Origin: DATARH01 sp963746885
GTDB taxonomy: Bacteria > Pseudomonadota > Alphaproteobacteria > ATCC43930 > CGMCC-115725
Length of the DNA stretch: 64,000 nucleotides
Direction of reading: 5' to 3'
NCBI GenBank assembly: GCA_963746885.1
Contig: CAVVDM010000009.1
Span: 167,410 to 231,409, forward strand
Positions within the stretch are counted from its first letter, which is position 1. Every line of letters starts with the position of its first letter. The notes beneath the pieces are model-generated. The model saw nothing but the letters and a program-made list of their open reading frames with translations. It was not told the DNA's origin and made no database searches. Shown one piece after another: positions 41,032 through 50,247 of this stretch. The translations under genes were made by a program, and so were the position numbers.

Positions 41032-42325
41032 ATGCCCAATCCCCTGTCTCTTTCCGCTCGTGCGGCCGCGCAGGAGATCGCCGCCGGCCGGCTCAGCGCC
41101 GAGGCGCTCGTCTCGGCCTGCCTCGACCATATCGGCGCGCGCGAGCCGATGGTCGGCGCCTGGCAATATCTCGATCGCGATGCGGCGCTCGCCGCCGCGC
41201 GCCGGTGCGATGCATTGCCGCCGAGCGGTGCGCCGCTGCACGGCATCCCGATCGCGGTCAAGGATCTGATCGACACCGCCGACCTGCCGACCGGCTATGG
41301 CTCGTCGATCTACCAGGGCCATCGCCCGGCGGCCGATGCCGCCTGCGTTGCGCTGGCGCGCGCCGCCGGGGCGATCGTCCTCGGCAAGACGGTCACCACC
41401 GAATTCGCCTGCTTCACCCCGGGCAAGACGGCCAACCCGCGCAACCCGGCGCACACGCCGGGCGGCTCGTCGAGCGGCTCGGCCGCCGCGGTGGCGGACG
41501 GCATGGTGCCGCTCGCCTTCGGGACGCAGACCGCGGGATCGGTGATCCGGCCGGCGTCGTTCTGCGGGATCGTCGGGTTCAAGCCGAGTTTCGGCGTGAT
41601 CCCGCGCGCCGGGGTCAAGATGCTCGCCGACAGCCTCGACACGATCGGCACGATGGCGCGCGACGTGGCCGACGCGGCGTTCTTCGCCGGGGTGATCGCC
41701 GGCAGGCCGGCCTTGCGCGAGGTCGACGATGCCGGCGGCGCCGCCGCGCTTCGGCCTCTACCGCACGCCGATGTGGGACGACGCCGAGCCGAGCACCGCG
41801 GCGGCGCTCGACCATGCCCGCGCCGCGTTGCAGCATGCCGGCGCCTGGGTCGCCGAGATCGCCGTCCCGCCCGAGCATCGCGGGTTGACCGCGGCGCAGG
41901 ACGCGGTGATGGGCTTCGAACTGGTGCGCAGCCTGGCACATGAGCGGCTGCAGCACAGTGCCGAATTGTCGCCGCGCCTGGCCCAGATGCTCGATGCCGG
42001 GATGACGGTGGGCGCCGACGCCTACGATCGCGCACAGGCCGAGACCGCCGCGGCGCGCGGTCGGCTCGACGCGTTTTTTGGGCCGTGCGATGCGATGCTG
42101 GTGCCGGCCGCGCCGGGCGAGGCGCCGCCGGGCCTCGGCTATACCGGCAACCCGGTGTTCAACCGGATGTGGACCCTGCTCGGCGTGCCGTGCGTGACCT
42201 TGCCGGCGATCTGGGGCGACAGCGGGCTGCCGACCGGCATCCAACTCGTCGGCCGGGTCGGCGACGATGTGCGACTGATCGCGGCGGCGCTGTTCGCCGA
42301 GCGCGCGCTGGCCGCGGCCACATGA
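41032..42325 (+). CDS. Amidase signature family hydrolase (one frameshift)
   Basis: Amide hydrolase of about 430 residues. The Ser-Ser-Lys triad is visible: Lys in PIAVKDLIDTADLP, the Gly/Ser-rich signature PGGSSSGSAAAVADG and GTQTAGSVIRPASFCGIVGF. One surplus base near 41745 moves the rest into another frame (FGLYRTPMWDDAEPSTAAAL to the end). It lacks GatA-specific partners, so it is a free-standing amidase of unknown substrate. The ATG at 41032 gives the normal N-terminus. The stop overlaps the next start (ATGA). Confidence 0.87.
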
Positions 42326-42624
42326 CGTGGCGCGCAGCGGCGGCGCTGGCGCTGCTTGGCGCCGCGGCGCTCGGCGGTTGCGGCAGCGCGCTCGAGCCGT
42401 TTGCCACCGTGCCGAGCCCGGCGGCGCCTGGTACTGCGGCGGGTCAGAGCCTCGGGTTGTGTTACAACAGGTTGACGACCTCGCTTGCCGAGGTCAGGAC
42501 GCAGGCGCAGAAGGAATGCGGCGCCGGCAAGACCGCGGAGCCGGTCGACACCGATTGGTACCTGCAATACTGCCCGGTCCTGCTGCCGGCCCATGCGACC
42601 TTCGTGTGCCGGCAGAAGAAATAG
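42322..42624 (+). CDS. Small putative lipoprotein
   Basis: 100-residue exported protein with a signal peptide ending in the lipobox LGGC (Cys near residue 20). The mature part has four further Cys, including SLGLCYNRLTTSLAEVR and WYLQYCPVLLPAHATFVC, suggesting disulfides. Homology not recognised. The ATG overlaps the amidase stop (ATGA), so expression is coupled, though a functional link is not evident. Confidence 0.65.
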   Translation: MTWRAAAALALLGAAALGGCGSALEPFATVPSPAAPGTAAGQSLGLCYNRLTTSLAEVRTQAQKECGAGKTAEPVDTDWYLQYCPVLLPAHATFVCRQKK

Positions 42625-42717
42625 TCGGCGCTACCGCGCGGCGTTGCGACACACCGCGCAATGGCGATGATCGCGCGATATGCTATGGTTGCACGTCTAG
42701 GACGGCGGAAACGATAA

Positions 42718-43923
42718 ATGGATTTCGATAGCTTCTTCAAATCGCGCCTCGACGCGCTCCACGCCGAGGGACGCTACCGGGTTTTTGCCGATCTCGAGCG
42801 GCGGTGCGGCCAGTTCCCGCGCGCCTTCGATCATCGCATCGGCACCGAGGTCACGGTGTGGTGCTCGAACGACTATCTCGGCATGGGTCAGCACCCCAAG
42901 GTGCTGGCGGCGATGGAACGGGAGTTGCGCGAGTCGGGCGCCGGGGCGGGCGGCACCCGCAACATCTCCGGCACCAGCCACGCGCATGTCCTGCTCGAAC
43001 GCGAGTTGGCCGATTTGCACGGGCGCGAGGCGGCGTTGGTCTTTACCTCGGGCTTTGTCGCCAACGAGGCGGCATTGTCGACGCTGGCGGCCAGCATGCC
43101 CGGCATGGTCGTGCTGTCGGACGAGATGAACCACGCCTCGATGATCGCCGGCATCCGCAACGGCCGCACCGAGAAGCAGATCTTCCGCCATAACGACGCC
43201 GGGCATCTAGCCGATCTGCTCGCGGCATTGCCGGCCGACCTGCCGAAGCTCGTCTGCTTCGAATCGGTCTATTCGATGGATGGCGACATCGCGCCCCTCG
43301 CAAAATTGTGCGACGTCGCCGAGCGCTATGGCGCGATGACCTATCTCGACGAGGTGCATGCGGTCGGGCTTTACGGCGAGCACGGCGGCGGCATTGCCGA
43401 GCGCGACGGCGTCTCGCAGCGGCTGACCGTGATCCAGGGCACCCTCGCCAAGGCGTTTGGCGTGATGGGCGGATATATCGCGGGGTCGGCTCTGCTGGTC
43501 GATTTTCTGCGCGGCCATGCCCCGGGGTTTATCTTCACCAGCGCGATGCCGCCATTGCTGGCGGCCGGCGCGCTCGCCGCGGTGCGCCACCTGAAGGAGA
43601 GCATGAACGAGCGTGCCACGCACCAGGAACGGGTCGCGCGCGTCAAGCGCCGGCTGCGCGAGGCGGGGCTGCCGGTGATGCCGTCGGTAAGCCATATCGT
43701 GCCCGTCATGGTCGGCGATGCCGCGTTGTGCCGCGCCGCGTCCGACCTCCTGCTGAGCCAACACAGCATCTACGTGCAGCCGATCAATTACCCGACCGTG
43801 CCGCGCGGCACCGAGCGGTTGCGGCTGACCCCGACCCCGCTGCACAGCGACGCCGACATCGAGGCGCTGGTCGCCGCGTTGTCCGACGTGTGGCAGAGCC
43901 TGGCTTTGCGCAAGGCGGCCTGA
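42718..43923 (+). CDS. hemA: 5-aminolevulinate synthase
   Basis: PLP enzyme condensing glycine and succinyl-CoA, the first step of tetrapyrrole synthesis by the Shemin (C4) route found in Alphaproteobacteria. 401 residues. Typical blocks are VWCSNDYLGMGQHP, GAGGTRNISGTSHAHVLLE, FESVYSMDGDIAPL and YLDEVHAVGLYG, with the PLP lysine in GTLAKAFGVMGG (about K245). The start at 42718 gives the usual MDFDSFFKSRLDALHAEGRY opening. Monocistronic in appearance. It works with hemC at 6023. Confidence 0.96.
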   Translation: MDFDSFFKSRLDALHAEGRYRVFADLERRCGQFPRAFDHRIGTEVTVWCSNDYLGMGQHPKVLAAMERELRESGAGAGGTRNISGTSHAHVLLERELADLHGREAALVFTSGFVANEAALSTLAASMPGMVVLSDEMNHASMIAGIRNGRTEKQIFRHNDAGHLADLLAALPADLPKLVCFESVYSMDGDIAPLAKLCDVAERYGAMTYLDEVHAVGLYGEHGGGIAERDGVSQRLTVIQGTLAKAFGVMGGYIAGSALLVDFLRGHAPGFIFTSAMPPLLAAGALAAVRHLKESMNERATHQERVARVKRRLREAGLPVMPSVSHIVPVMVGDAALCRAASDLLLSQHSIYVQPINYPTVPRGTERLRLTPTPLHSDADIEALVAALSDVWQSLALRKAA

Positions 43924-43935
43924 ACGCGGGACCGG

Positions 43936-44253
43936 TTATCGGGCCGGCGTGAAGCCCTTTGACTTCATGCAGGCGGCGATGATCGCATCGGCGCGATCAC
44001 GGGTGTGGTCCTGCATCGCCTGGCTCTGCAGACGCACGACGCTGGAGCGCTGCCAATCGTTCTGCCGGCTGGCCAGAATGTCCTGGTCGATGTTGGCGTC
44101 GGTCCGGACCGCGCTGGATGCCGTTTCGCTGCAGTCCTGATAGGCGCGGGCCGTCGCGGCAGCATCGGCGGCGGGTCTCACCCAATTCGGCTCGGGGCTG
44201 CCGCATCCGGCGAGCAGCACCGCCAGGATCAATCCGCCGGCCCTCGCGTTCAT
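43936..44253 (-). CDS. Small putative lipoprotein
   Basis: 105-residue protein with a signal peptide and lipobox LLAGC at residues 13-17. The mature part is mostly hydrophilic helix (QDCSETASSAVRTDANIDQD, SQAMQDHTRDRADAIIAAC) ending MKSKGFTPAR, a tail common in small alphaproteobacterial lipoproteins. Its start overlaps the DUF1289 stop, so it belongs to the minus-strand ABC/DUF4340 cluster. Function unknown. Confidence 0.65.
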   Translation of the reverse strand: MNARAGGLILAVLLAGCGSPEPNWVRPAADAAATARAYQDCSETASSAVRTDANIDQDILASRQNDWQRSSVVRLQSQAMQDHTRDRADAIIAACMKSKGFTPAR

Positions 44254-44453
44254 GGCCGACCTTGCGGCGCGGCGGCGCGACGTTGCGCGAGCCGCGCCAG
44301 AATTTCGTGCTTATCGGCGGGGCTTGCCGTGTACCAGCCGGCGATCTCCTCGATCGTGCGCAGGCAGCCGCGGCACATGCGCGTCCTTGGGTCCATCAGG
44401 CAGATGCCGAGGCAGGGCGACAGCGGGTTCGGCGCGAAAGTCTCGGCCGACAT
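44250..44453 (-). CDS. DUF1289 domain protein
   Basis: 67-residue Cys-rich protein. The spacing NPLSPCLGICLMDPRTRMCRGCLRTIEEIAGW (four conserved Cys, CxxxC then CxxC) defines DUF1289, likely a small metal- or Fe-S-binding unit. The ATG at 44453 overlaps the DUF4340 stop (ATGA); an upstream open frame is a shadow. Function unknown. Confidence 0.85.
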   Translation of the reverse strand: MSAETFAPNPLSPCLGICLMDPRTRMCRGCLRTIEEIAGWYTASPADKHEILARLAQRRAAAPQGRP

Positions 44454-45475
44454 CACGAGCCCTTTGCCGGCGCGACGAGGTCGCCGAGCCGGGTGCGCAG
44501 CAGCTTTGCCCGCTCGGCCGGGATCGCGTAGGTCCAGCGCGCGACGTTCGCGTCGAGCGCCTTCGCATCGGCCGCCTCTTTGCCATTCCCGACGGCCTCC
44601 AGCGCGACCCAATCGACGTTGTCGCGGGTCAGCAGCCGCAGCTTGATCGTCAGGCCGTCGAAGGTGGTGAACGACGCAGTGGCGACGCCGCTTTGTGGCA
44701 CAGCAAGGTCTGCGGCCGGCTTGACATCGTCGAGCTGGAGATCGGCGAGCGCCGCCGCGGGTTTGGCGAGGGCCGCCGGGTCCTTGAATTTCGTATCGGC
44801 GGGCGCGTCGGCAACGGCGAACTTGCCGCCCGGCGCGGCGCGGCGCAGCACCAGCGCGGTCCCGTCGCTGCCGGTCAGCGTCACCGCCGCGATGCGGGCT
44901 TCGGCGATGTCGAGGATGCGGCGGTCGAGCCAGCCGGTGAGGCTGTCCGGCAGGTCGAGCGAGCCGCGGGCGAGCCAGGTGCGGTTGTCGTCGGGCCGGC
45001 GGACATAAACGCCGTCATTGCCGGCGCCGAGCCGGTCGTGGCGTGTCTTGCCAACGATCACCGCGGCGACGGTGTTGCCGGTGCGATCCTGCAAGGTCAC
45101 CAGCGTCGATTTGCCGTTTTTCGGGTCGTCGAGCCCGAGCCGGGCAAACAAGGCCGGCCGGGTGGTCTTCGGCTCGATCAGGGTGAGGTCGGCGAGCCCG
45201 AGCAGCAGCCGGCGCACCTTGCCCGAGGCAGCCGGATAGTTGCCCTTCTCGACGATCTCCCAATGGTTGCCGATCTCCGCGAAATCCGCCTTCATCTTGC
45301 CGTGCGACAGGCGCATCCAGGCAAGATCGCCGAGGCGCGCTGCGAGGTGGGGAAACATCCGCTGGGCATGGATCGCAGGGCTCACCGCGCGGTCGCCGCT
45401 CAGCAGCCCCTGGAGGGCAGCCGCGACCATCAGGACGGTCACGCCGAGCAGCAGCAGAAAGCTTCCCTTGCGCAT
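44453..45475 (-). CDS. DUF4340 domain protein, accessory to GldG-type ABC system
   Basis: 340-residue protein anchored by one N-terminal helix (SFLLLLGVTVLMVAAALQGL), with repeated beta-rich segments such as LVTLQDRTGNTVAAVIVGKT and FTTFDGLTIKLRLLTRDNVD. DUF4340 proteins commonly follow the gldG-like gene, as here (45487). Shine-Dalgarno TGAGGAG precedes the ATG. Extracytoplasmic location; role unknown. Confidence 0.85.
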   Translation of the reverse strand: MRKGSFLLLLGVTVLMVAAALQGLLSGDRAVSPAIHAQRMFPHLAARLGDLAWMRLSHGKMKADFAEIGNHWEIVEKGNYPAASGKVRRLLLGLADLTLIEPKTTRPALFARLGLDDPKNGKSTLVTLQDRTGNTVAAVIVGKTRHDRLGAGNDGVYVRRPDDNRTWLARGSLDLPDSLTGWLDRRILDIAEARIAAVTLTGSDGTALVLRRAAPGGKFAVADAPADTKFKDPAALAKPAAALADLQLDDVKPAADLAVPQSGVATASFTTFDGLTIKLRLLTRDNVDWVALEAVGNGKEAADAKALDANVARWTYAIPAERAKLLRTRLGDLVAPAKGS

Positions 45476-45486
45476 CGTTCAGCTCC

Positions 45487-47439
45487 TCACGCCGGCGGCG
45501 CAGGCCGGTGGCGCCAGCGCCGCAGCCGCAACGCGCCGAGCACCAGCGCGGCGGCGGCGACCAGGATCGGCACCAATGCGATGTCGACAAATTCGAGGAT
45601 CGCTTTCAACCGCTCGATATCCTGCCGCAACGCGGTTTGCACCGCGCGCAACTTGCTGCGGGTCGCCAGCATGTCGGCGCGGAACTGGGCCACCGCCCGA
45701 GCCTGCTCCGGCGCCAGCGCAGACTTGGCATCGGCCGGCTCCCCGGCCGTCAAATCGTGCAATTCGGCCTGGGTCTGCTTGAGCTTCCGTTCGAGCGCCT
45801 GCTGTTCGGCGGCGTAGCGCTCGTCGGCGGCACGCTGGATGCGCTGCACCACCTCGAACGGCCGCGCCGACGAGCCCCGGCTGCGCAGGCCGACGAGGTC
45901 GTTGCCGCCGGCCAGCACCTCGATCGCGTTGGCGACGAAGTCGGCATTGTCGGCGAGCGGCACGACGACCGGACGGCCGAGGAACGTTTCGCTGCGCTCC
46001 CAGAAGCGATCGTCGAGCATGTCGGTGTCGGCGACCACGACGACGTTGATCGGCGTCACCGATTTGCGCACGACATCGCGCGGCGGGACGGGCTCGCCCG
46101 GCTTGGCCGGTTTCTCCTTATCCTTGTTATCCTTGGGTGGGCCGTCGGGAAAGGCGGTCTCGGCCGGGCCGGTGATATGAGCGGCGAGTACGAGGGGGGT
46201 GTCGTCGGCTTTGAAATGGGTCAGCAATCCGGCGACGTCGGGCAGGCCGGCGACCTTGGCGTCCGGCAGTTTCATCGAATCGGCGGAGGTCGTGATCAGC
46301 TTCTCGAACTTCGTCGTGGCGCCCTTGAGAGGCTCGAGAATGCCGGCGGAGGCCATCGTTACCTGATGCAGCGCGGCGGTGATCACGTCGTCACGGTTCA
46401 GCGCGGCGCCGCGCAGGTTGAGCCAGCCGACGTAGTCGAGCGCATGGGCAACACCGTCCGCGCCGGCCGGCACCATGACGCGCTGGGCGTAGCGCCGGTC
46501 GGCTGCCACCATGCCGGGAACGAGGCGCACCCCCCACGCCTTGAGCAGCGGCGCAAGATCGCCGCTGGTTGCGCCGCTGGCCCCATTGCCGCGTGCCGCC
46601 AGCTCGGAATAGGGGTCGACGAAGACGATCGCCTTGCCGCCGCGCAGCACGAACTGGTCGATCGCGAACAGCGTCTTGGCGGGCAGATTGTGCGGCTGCA
46701 CGATCATCAGCACGTCGGTGCCGGTCGGCACCGCGTCGATCGCGTCGGGCAGCGTCTCGACGTCGTCGAGCTGGCGCAGCTGCTCGAGGATTGCCATCGG
46801 CTGGCTCTTCCCGCCGTGCAGCGCCGCAAACGTATTGCCGGCGAGCGGCAAGCTGCTGATCAGCCCGACGACCGTCCGTTTCGGGAAGGCAAGCGTATGG
46901 ATCAGCCGGGTCAGATCGTATTCGAGAAACGGCTCGCGCGCCGGGGAGAAGAACGCGATGACCTGCTGATCGTCGGTCGAGTTGGTGCCGGCAAGGCCGA
47001 AATAAACCTGCTCGCCCTGCGTATTGAGCGGCACTCCGTGCAGCCCGAACGCCACGGCGCGGTCCTCGACATCGGAGAACGGCTGTGGGTCGAACACTTC
47101 GAGGCGCAACTTGCCGTGCGCAGCGGCGACGTACTGGTCGAGCAGCTCGCGCACCCGCCGCGCGTAAACCCCGTAGGACGGCACCGTCTCGCCGAGCCGG
47201 CTCGAATAGTAGAAGCGCAGCGTGATCGGCTCGTCGATCCCGGCGAGCGTCTGCCGCGTCCCGCGCGACAACGTGTAGAGTCCGTCCGCCGTCAGATCGA
47301 GCCGCTCCGGCAGGAACCGCTTGGCGAGGAGATTGGTCGAGACCAGCAACAGCGCGATGCACAACAGCCCGATCAGCGACCGCGCCCGCCGCGACTCGTA
47401 AGCCGCCCGGATCCGACGCCAACGCAACAGCCGCAGCAT
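45487..47439 (-). CDS. GldG-type ABC transporter auxiliary protein
   Basis: 650-residue protein with a membrane helix near the N-terminus (SLIGLLCIALLLVSTNLLAK) and one at the C-terminus (ALVPILVAAAALVLGAL). A large periplasmic part lies between, holding the GldG/ABC_transp_aux region (YTLSRGTRQTLAGIDEPITL, DVLMIVQPHNLPAKTLFAID). A coiled-coil-like stretch precedes the last helix. With the adjacent permease and ATPase it forms a Gld-like exporter, which in non-gliding bacteria has an undefined role. Confidence 0.87.
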   Translation of the reverse strand: MLRLLRWRRIRAAYESRRARSLIGLLCIALLLVSTNLLAKRFLPERLDLTADGLYTLSRGTRQTLAGIDEPITLRFYYSSRLGETVPSYGVYARRVRELLDQYVAAAHGKLRLEVFDPQPFSDVEDRAVAFGLHGVPLNTQGEQVYFGLAGTNSTDDQQVIAFFSPAREPFLEYDLTRLIHTLAFPKRTVVGLISSLPLAGNTFAALHGGKSQPMAILEQLRQLDDVETLPDAIDAVPTGTDVLMIVQPHNLPAKTLFAIDQFVLRGGKAIVFVDPYSELAARGNGASGATSGDLAPLLKAWGVRLVPGMVAADRRYAQRVMVPAGADGVAHALDYVGWLNLRGAALNRDDVITAALHQVTMASAGILEPLKGATTKFEKLITTSADSMKLPDAKVAGLPDVAGLLTHFKADDTPLVLAAHITGPAETAFPDGPPKDNKDKEKPAKPGEPVPPRDVVRKSVTPINVVVVADTDMLDDRFWERSETFLGRPVVVPLADNADFVANAIEVLAGGNDLVGLRSRGSSARPFEVVQRIQRAADERYAAEQQALERKLKQTQAELHDLTAGEPADAKSALAPEQARAVAQFRADMLATRSKLRAVQTALRQDIERLKAILEFVDIALVPILVAAAALVLGALRLRRWRHRPAPPA

Positions 47440-47440
47440 C

Positions 47441-48175
47441 TCAATCGGCCTTCTTGAGGTCGATCAGGATCGCGTTGGCGCCCAGAGCGGCCGCCATCAG
47501 CGACAGGAAATAGACCAGGTCGGGCAGGTCGATGACGCCGCGCGTGATCGCGCTGAAATGACCGAAGATGCTGGCTGCCGCGACCGCATTGACGAGCCCC
47601 GCCGGCGCCCAGCCGCGGAACAGCCCGAGCACCGTCGAGGTGCCGGCCGCGATCAGCACGAAAACCAGCGCGGCCGTCACGACGAACGCGATGACCTGGT
47701 TCTTGGTCGCCGCCGAAACCGCTGCGCCGATCGCCAGGATGGCGCCGGCCATCAGCCAGCTGGCGGCATAGCTGGCGAGAATGACACCGTTGTCGGGGTG
47801 CCCGAGGAAATTGACGGTGAGCCAGAACGGGAAGGTCAGCATCAGCGCGATGCCGGCAAAGCACCAGGCGGCGAGAAACTTGCCCAGCACCGCCTCGCCG
47901 AGGCGGATCGGCAGGGTCAGAAACAGTTCGATCGTGCCGCTCTTGCGCTCCTCGGCCCACAACCGCATCGACAAGGCCGGGATCAGCACGAGGTAGAGCC
48001 ACGGGTGGAAGGTGAAGAAGGCTTGCAGGTCGGCTTGGCCGCGCTCGAAGAAGTCGCCGACGAAAAACGTCAGGACTCCGCCGAGCACCAGGAAGATGAT
48101 GATGAACACATAGGCGAGCGGCGTCGCGAAATAGCTCGCCAGCTCGCGGCCGAAGATGATCGCGGTACGGCTCAT
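47441..48175 (-). CDS. ABC transporter permease (ABC-2, GldF-like)
   Basis: 244-residue membrane subunit with six hydrophobic segments. Typical ABC-2 features are ELASYFATPLAYVFIIIFLV at the N-terminus and MRLWAEERKSGTIELFLTLP, the conserved cytoplasmic coupling segment. The ATG is at 48175 and the stop lies one base from the GldG start. Partner of the ATPase gene upstream. Confidence 0.9.
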   Translation of the reverse strand: MSRTAIIFGRELASYFATPLAYVFIIIFLVLGGVLTFFVGDFFERGQADLQAFFTFHPWLYLVLIPALSMRLWAEERKSGTIELFLTLPIRLGEAVLGKFLAAWCFAGIALMLTFPFWLTVNFLGHPDNGVILASYAASWLMAGAILAIGAAVSAATKNQVIAFVVTAALVFVLIAAGTSTVLGLFRGWAPAGLVNAVAAASIFGHFSAITRGVIDLPDLVYFLSLMAAALGANAILIDLKKAD

Positions 48176-48179
48176 CGCC

Positions 48180-49154
48180 TCACGCCGCCTCGCGCAGCGT
48201 CTCACCGGGCGGTGCGGCTTGCGGCGCGGTGATCGCGCGGAAAACGTCGTCGAGCCGGCCGCGCTCGGCTCTGAGGCTCGTGACCGTCCAGCCGCGCGCG
48301 CGCACGAACGCCGCCACCTCGGCGATGATCGGCTGGCCATCGCGCGGGAACAGCCACCATCCCTCGCCCTCGCCCTCGCCGTCGCTCGCCGCCTCGACCG
48401 ACAGGATTCCGGGTAGCGCGGCCAGCTCGCCCGCGACCAGCGGATCGGCCCGCTCGGGCACCGCAAGTCGCACCGCGTTGTGATAGCGCGAGCGGCCGGC
48501 CAGTTCGGCGGGCGAGCCGTCGGCGAGGATACACCCGCGCGCGATGATGATTGCCCGGCTGCATACCGCCTCGACCTCTTCCAACAGATGGGTCGAGATG
48601 ATGATCGCCTTGTCGGGGCTCATCGCCCGAATGATGCCGCGCATCTCGTGCTTCTGATTAGGGTCGAGCCCGTCGGTCGGCTCGTCAAGGATCAGCACGG
48701 CCGGGTCGTGCAACAACGCCTGCGCCACGCCGACCCGCCGCCGATAGCCTTTCGACAGTGTCTCGATCGGCTGGTGCAATACGTCGGCGATGTTGATCAG
48801 CTCGGCGATGTGGCGGACGCGCTTCCTGGCTTCGGCGCCGCGAAACCCGCGGATATGGGCAATGAAAGCGAGAAACTCGGCGGCGCTCATGTCGGGATAG
48901 GCCGGCGCGCCCTCGGGCAGGTAGCCGATCTGGCGCTTGGCCATGACCGGCCGCGCCAGGATGTCGTGGCCGCAAATGATCGCGGTGCCGGCAGTCGGCG
49001 CGAGAAAGCCGGTGATCATCTTCATCGTTGTCGATTTGCCGGCGCCGTTGGGGCCGAGAAAGCCCAGAACCTCGCCGGCCGGCACCGTGAACGACACGTC
49101 GTCGACCGCGACGAGCGGGCCGAATTTCTTGACGAGATGACGGATCTCCAGCAT
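48180..49154 (-). CDS. ABC transporter ATP-binding protein (GldA-like)
   Basis: 324 residues. Walker A FLGPNGAGKSTTMKMI, signature LSKGYRRRVGVAQALL, Walker B VLILDEPTDGLDPNQK and H-loop ISTHLLEEVEAVCSR. The C-terminal extension of about 100 residues includes an acidic repeat DGEGEGEGWW. ABC-2-type exporter ATPase; the four genes downstream complete a GldA-F-G-like cluster. Confidence 0.92.
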   Translation of the reverse strand: MLEIRHLVKKFGPLVAVDDVSFTVPAGEVLGFLGPNGAGKSTTMKMITGFLAPTAGTAIICGHDILARPVMAKRQIGYLPEGAPAYPDMSAAEFLAFIAHIRGFRGAEARKRVRHIAELINIADVLHQPIETLSKGYRRRVGVAQALLHDPAVLILDEPTDGLDPNQKHEMRGIIRAMSPDKAIIISTHLLEEVEAVCSRAIIIARGCILADGSPAELAGRSRYHNAVRLAVPERADPLVAGELAALPGILSVEAASDGEGEGEGWWLFPRDGQPIIAEVAAFVRARGWTVTSLRAERGRLDDVFRAITAPQAAPPGETLREAA

Positions 49155-49241
49155 TCCCAGCCCTCCCGCCGCCTTTTTGCCGGTTTCTCCCCGCCGATGC
49201 ACCGCGACCGAACGGCGCGGCGTGCGGGCCTGCCGCCGCGG

Positions 49242-50177
49242 CTACGAATCGAGCGGGGCGAGATCGCCGGCGGTGAATTCGTAGCGCGTATTGCAGAATT
49301 CGCAGGTCACGGTGGTGACCTCGTCCTGGCGCAATTCGTCGAGGTCCCGCTCCGGGAACGAGCGCAGGATGCGGCCGATGCGCTCGCGCGAGCAGCGGCA
49401 GCGCGCCTCGATCGGATGCGTCTCGAACACCCGCACGCCGTCTTCGTGGAACAGGCGGAACAGCAGCCGGCGCGGCGATAATTCGGGATCGACCAGCTCG
49501 GCCGGGGTGGCTGAGCTCATCAGCACCATCGCGCGTCGCCAGCCGTCCTCGACATCGTCGGCGATGACCTGATAGCCGCCTTCCGGCGGCACCCGCTGCA
49601 GCATCAGCCCGCCGGCCCGCCAGGCGCCGTCCTGTCCGGCGCGCGCCACCGACAGCTTGATGCCGGCCTGGATCTGCTCGGATTGCCGGAAATAATGCTG
49701 GGCGCACTCGGCCAAGGTTGCCCCGATCAGCTCGACGATCCCCTGATAGCGCTCGGTATCCTCGCCCTGGTCGACCGTGAAGGCGATGTAGCCGCGGCCG
49801 ATCAGCTCCGGGACCGACGGGCTGAAGCCGGCCCGGCCGGCGACGCGCGGGCGCACCGCGTCGAGACGCTGCGGGTCGTATTGCGCATAGCCGCGCACCG
49901 CGCCCTCGGTCGACACGTCGGCGACGATCAGCCGAACCGGCCCGTCGCTCTTCGTCTGCAACGTAAAGACGCCGTCGTATTTGAGGGCGCCGGCGAGCAC
50001 GACGGCGAGCGTGATCGCCTCGCCGAGGATGGCGGCGACCGGCTCCGGATAGTCGTGCTGCGTCAGGATGCGGTCGACCGTCGGCCCCAGCCGCACAAGG
50101 CGGCCGCGCAGGGCAAACGGGTCGATGCGAAAGGGCTGAATCAGGTCGTCGGGCTTCGGCTCGTCTCGTACAGGCAA
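49242..50177 (-). CDS. hslO: Hsp33 redox-regulated chaperone
   Basis: About 311-residue holdase activated by oxidation. The zinc/redox centre is complete: CRCS near residue 240 and CEFCNTRY near the C-terminus. Conserved core blocks are ILGEAITLAVVLAGALKYDG, TLQTKSDGPVRLIVADV and RGYIAFTVDQGEDTERYQGI. Start uncertain: no ATG fits the family N-terminus (DDLIQPFRID). A TTG at 50177 with GGAG upstream is used; a GTG at 50213 is the alternative. Confidence 0.9.
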   Translation of the reverse strand: MPVRDEPKPDDLIQPFRIDPFALRGRLVRLGPTVDRILTQHDYPEPVAAILGEAITLAVVLAGALKYDGVFTLQTKSDGPVRLIVADVSTEGAVRGYAQYDPQRLDAVRPRVAGRAGFSPSVPELIGRGYIAFTVDQGEDTERYQGIVELIGATLAECAQHYFRQSEQIQAGIKLSVARAGQDGAWRAGGLMLQRVPPEGGYQVIADDVEDGWRRAMVLMSSATPAELVDPELSPRRLLFRLFHEDGVRVFETHPIEARCRCSRERIGRILRSFPERDLDELRQDEVTTVTCEFCNTRYEFTAGDLAPLDS

Positions 50178-50247
50178 ATTTGGGCACTCCGCAGCGGGCG
50201 CGGGGCGGCTCACATCGACGCCGGTATCAGCCCTGGCTCTCGGTGCG

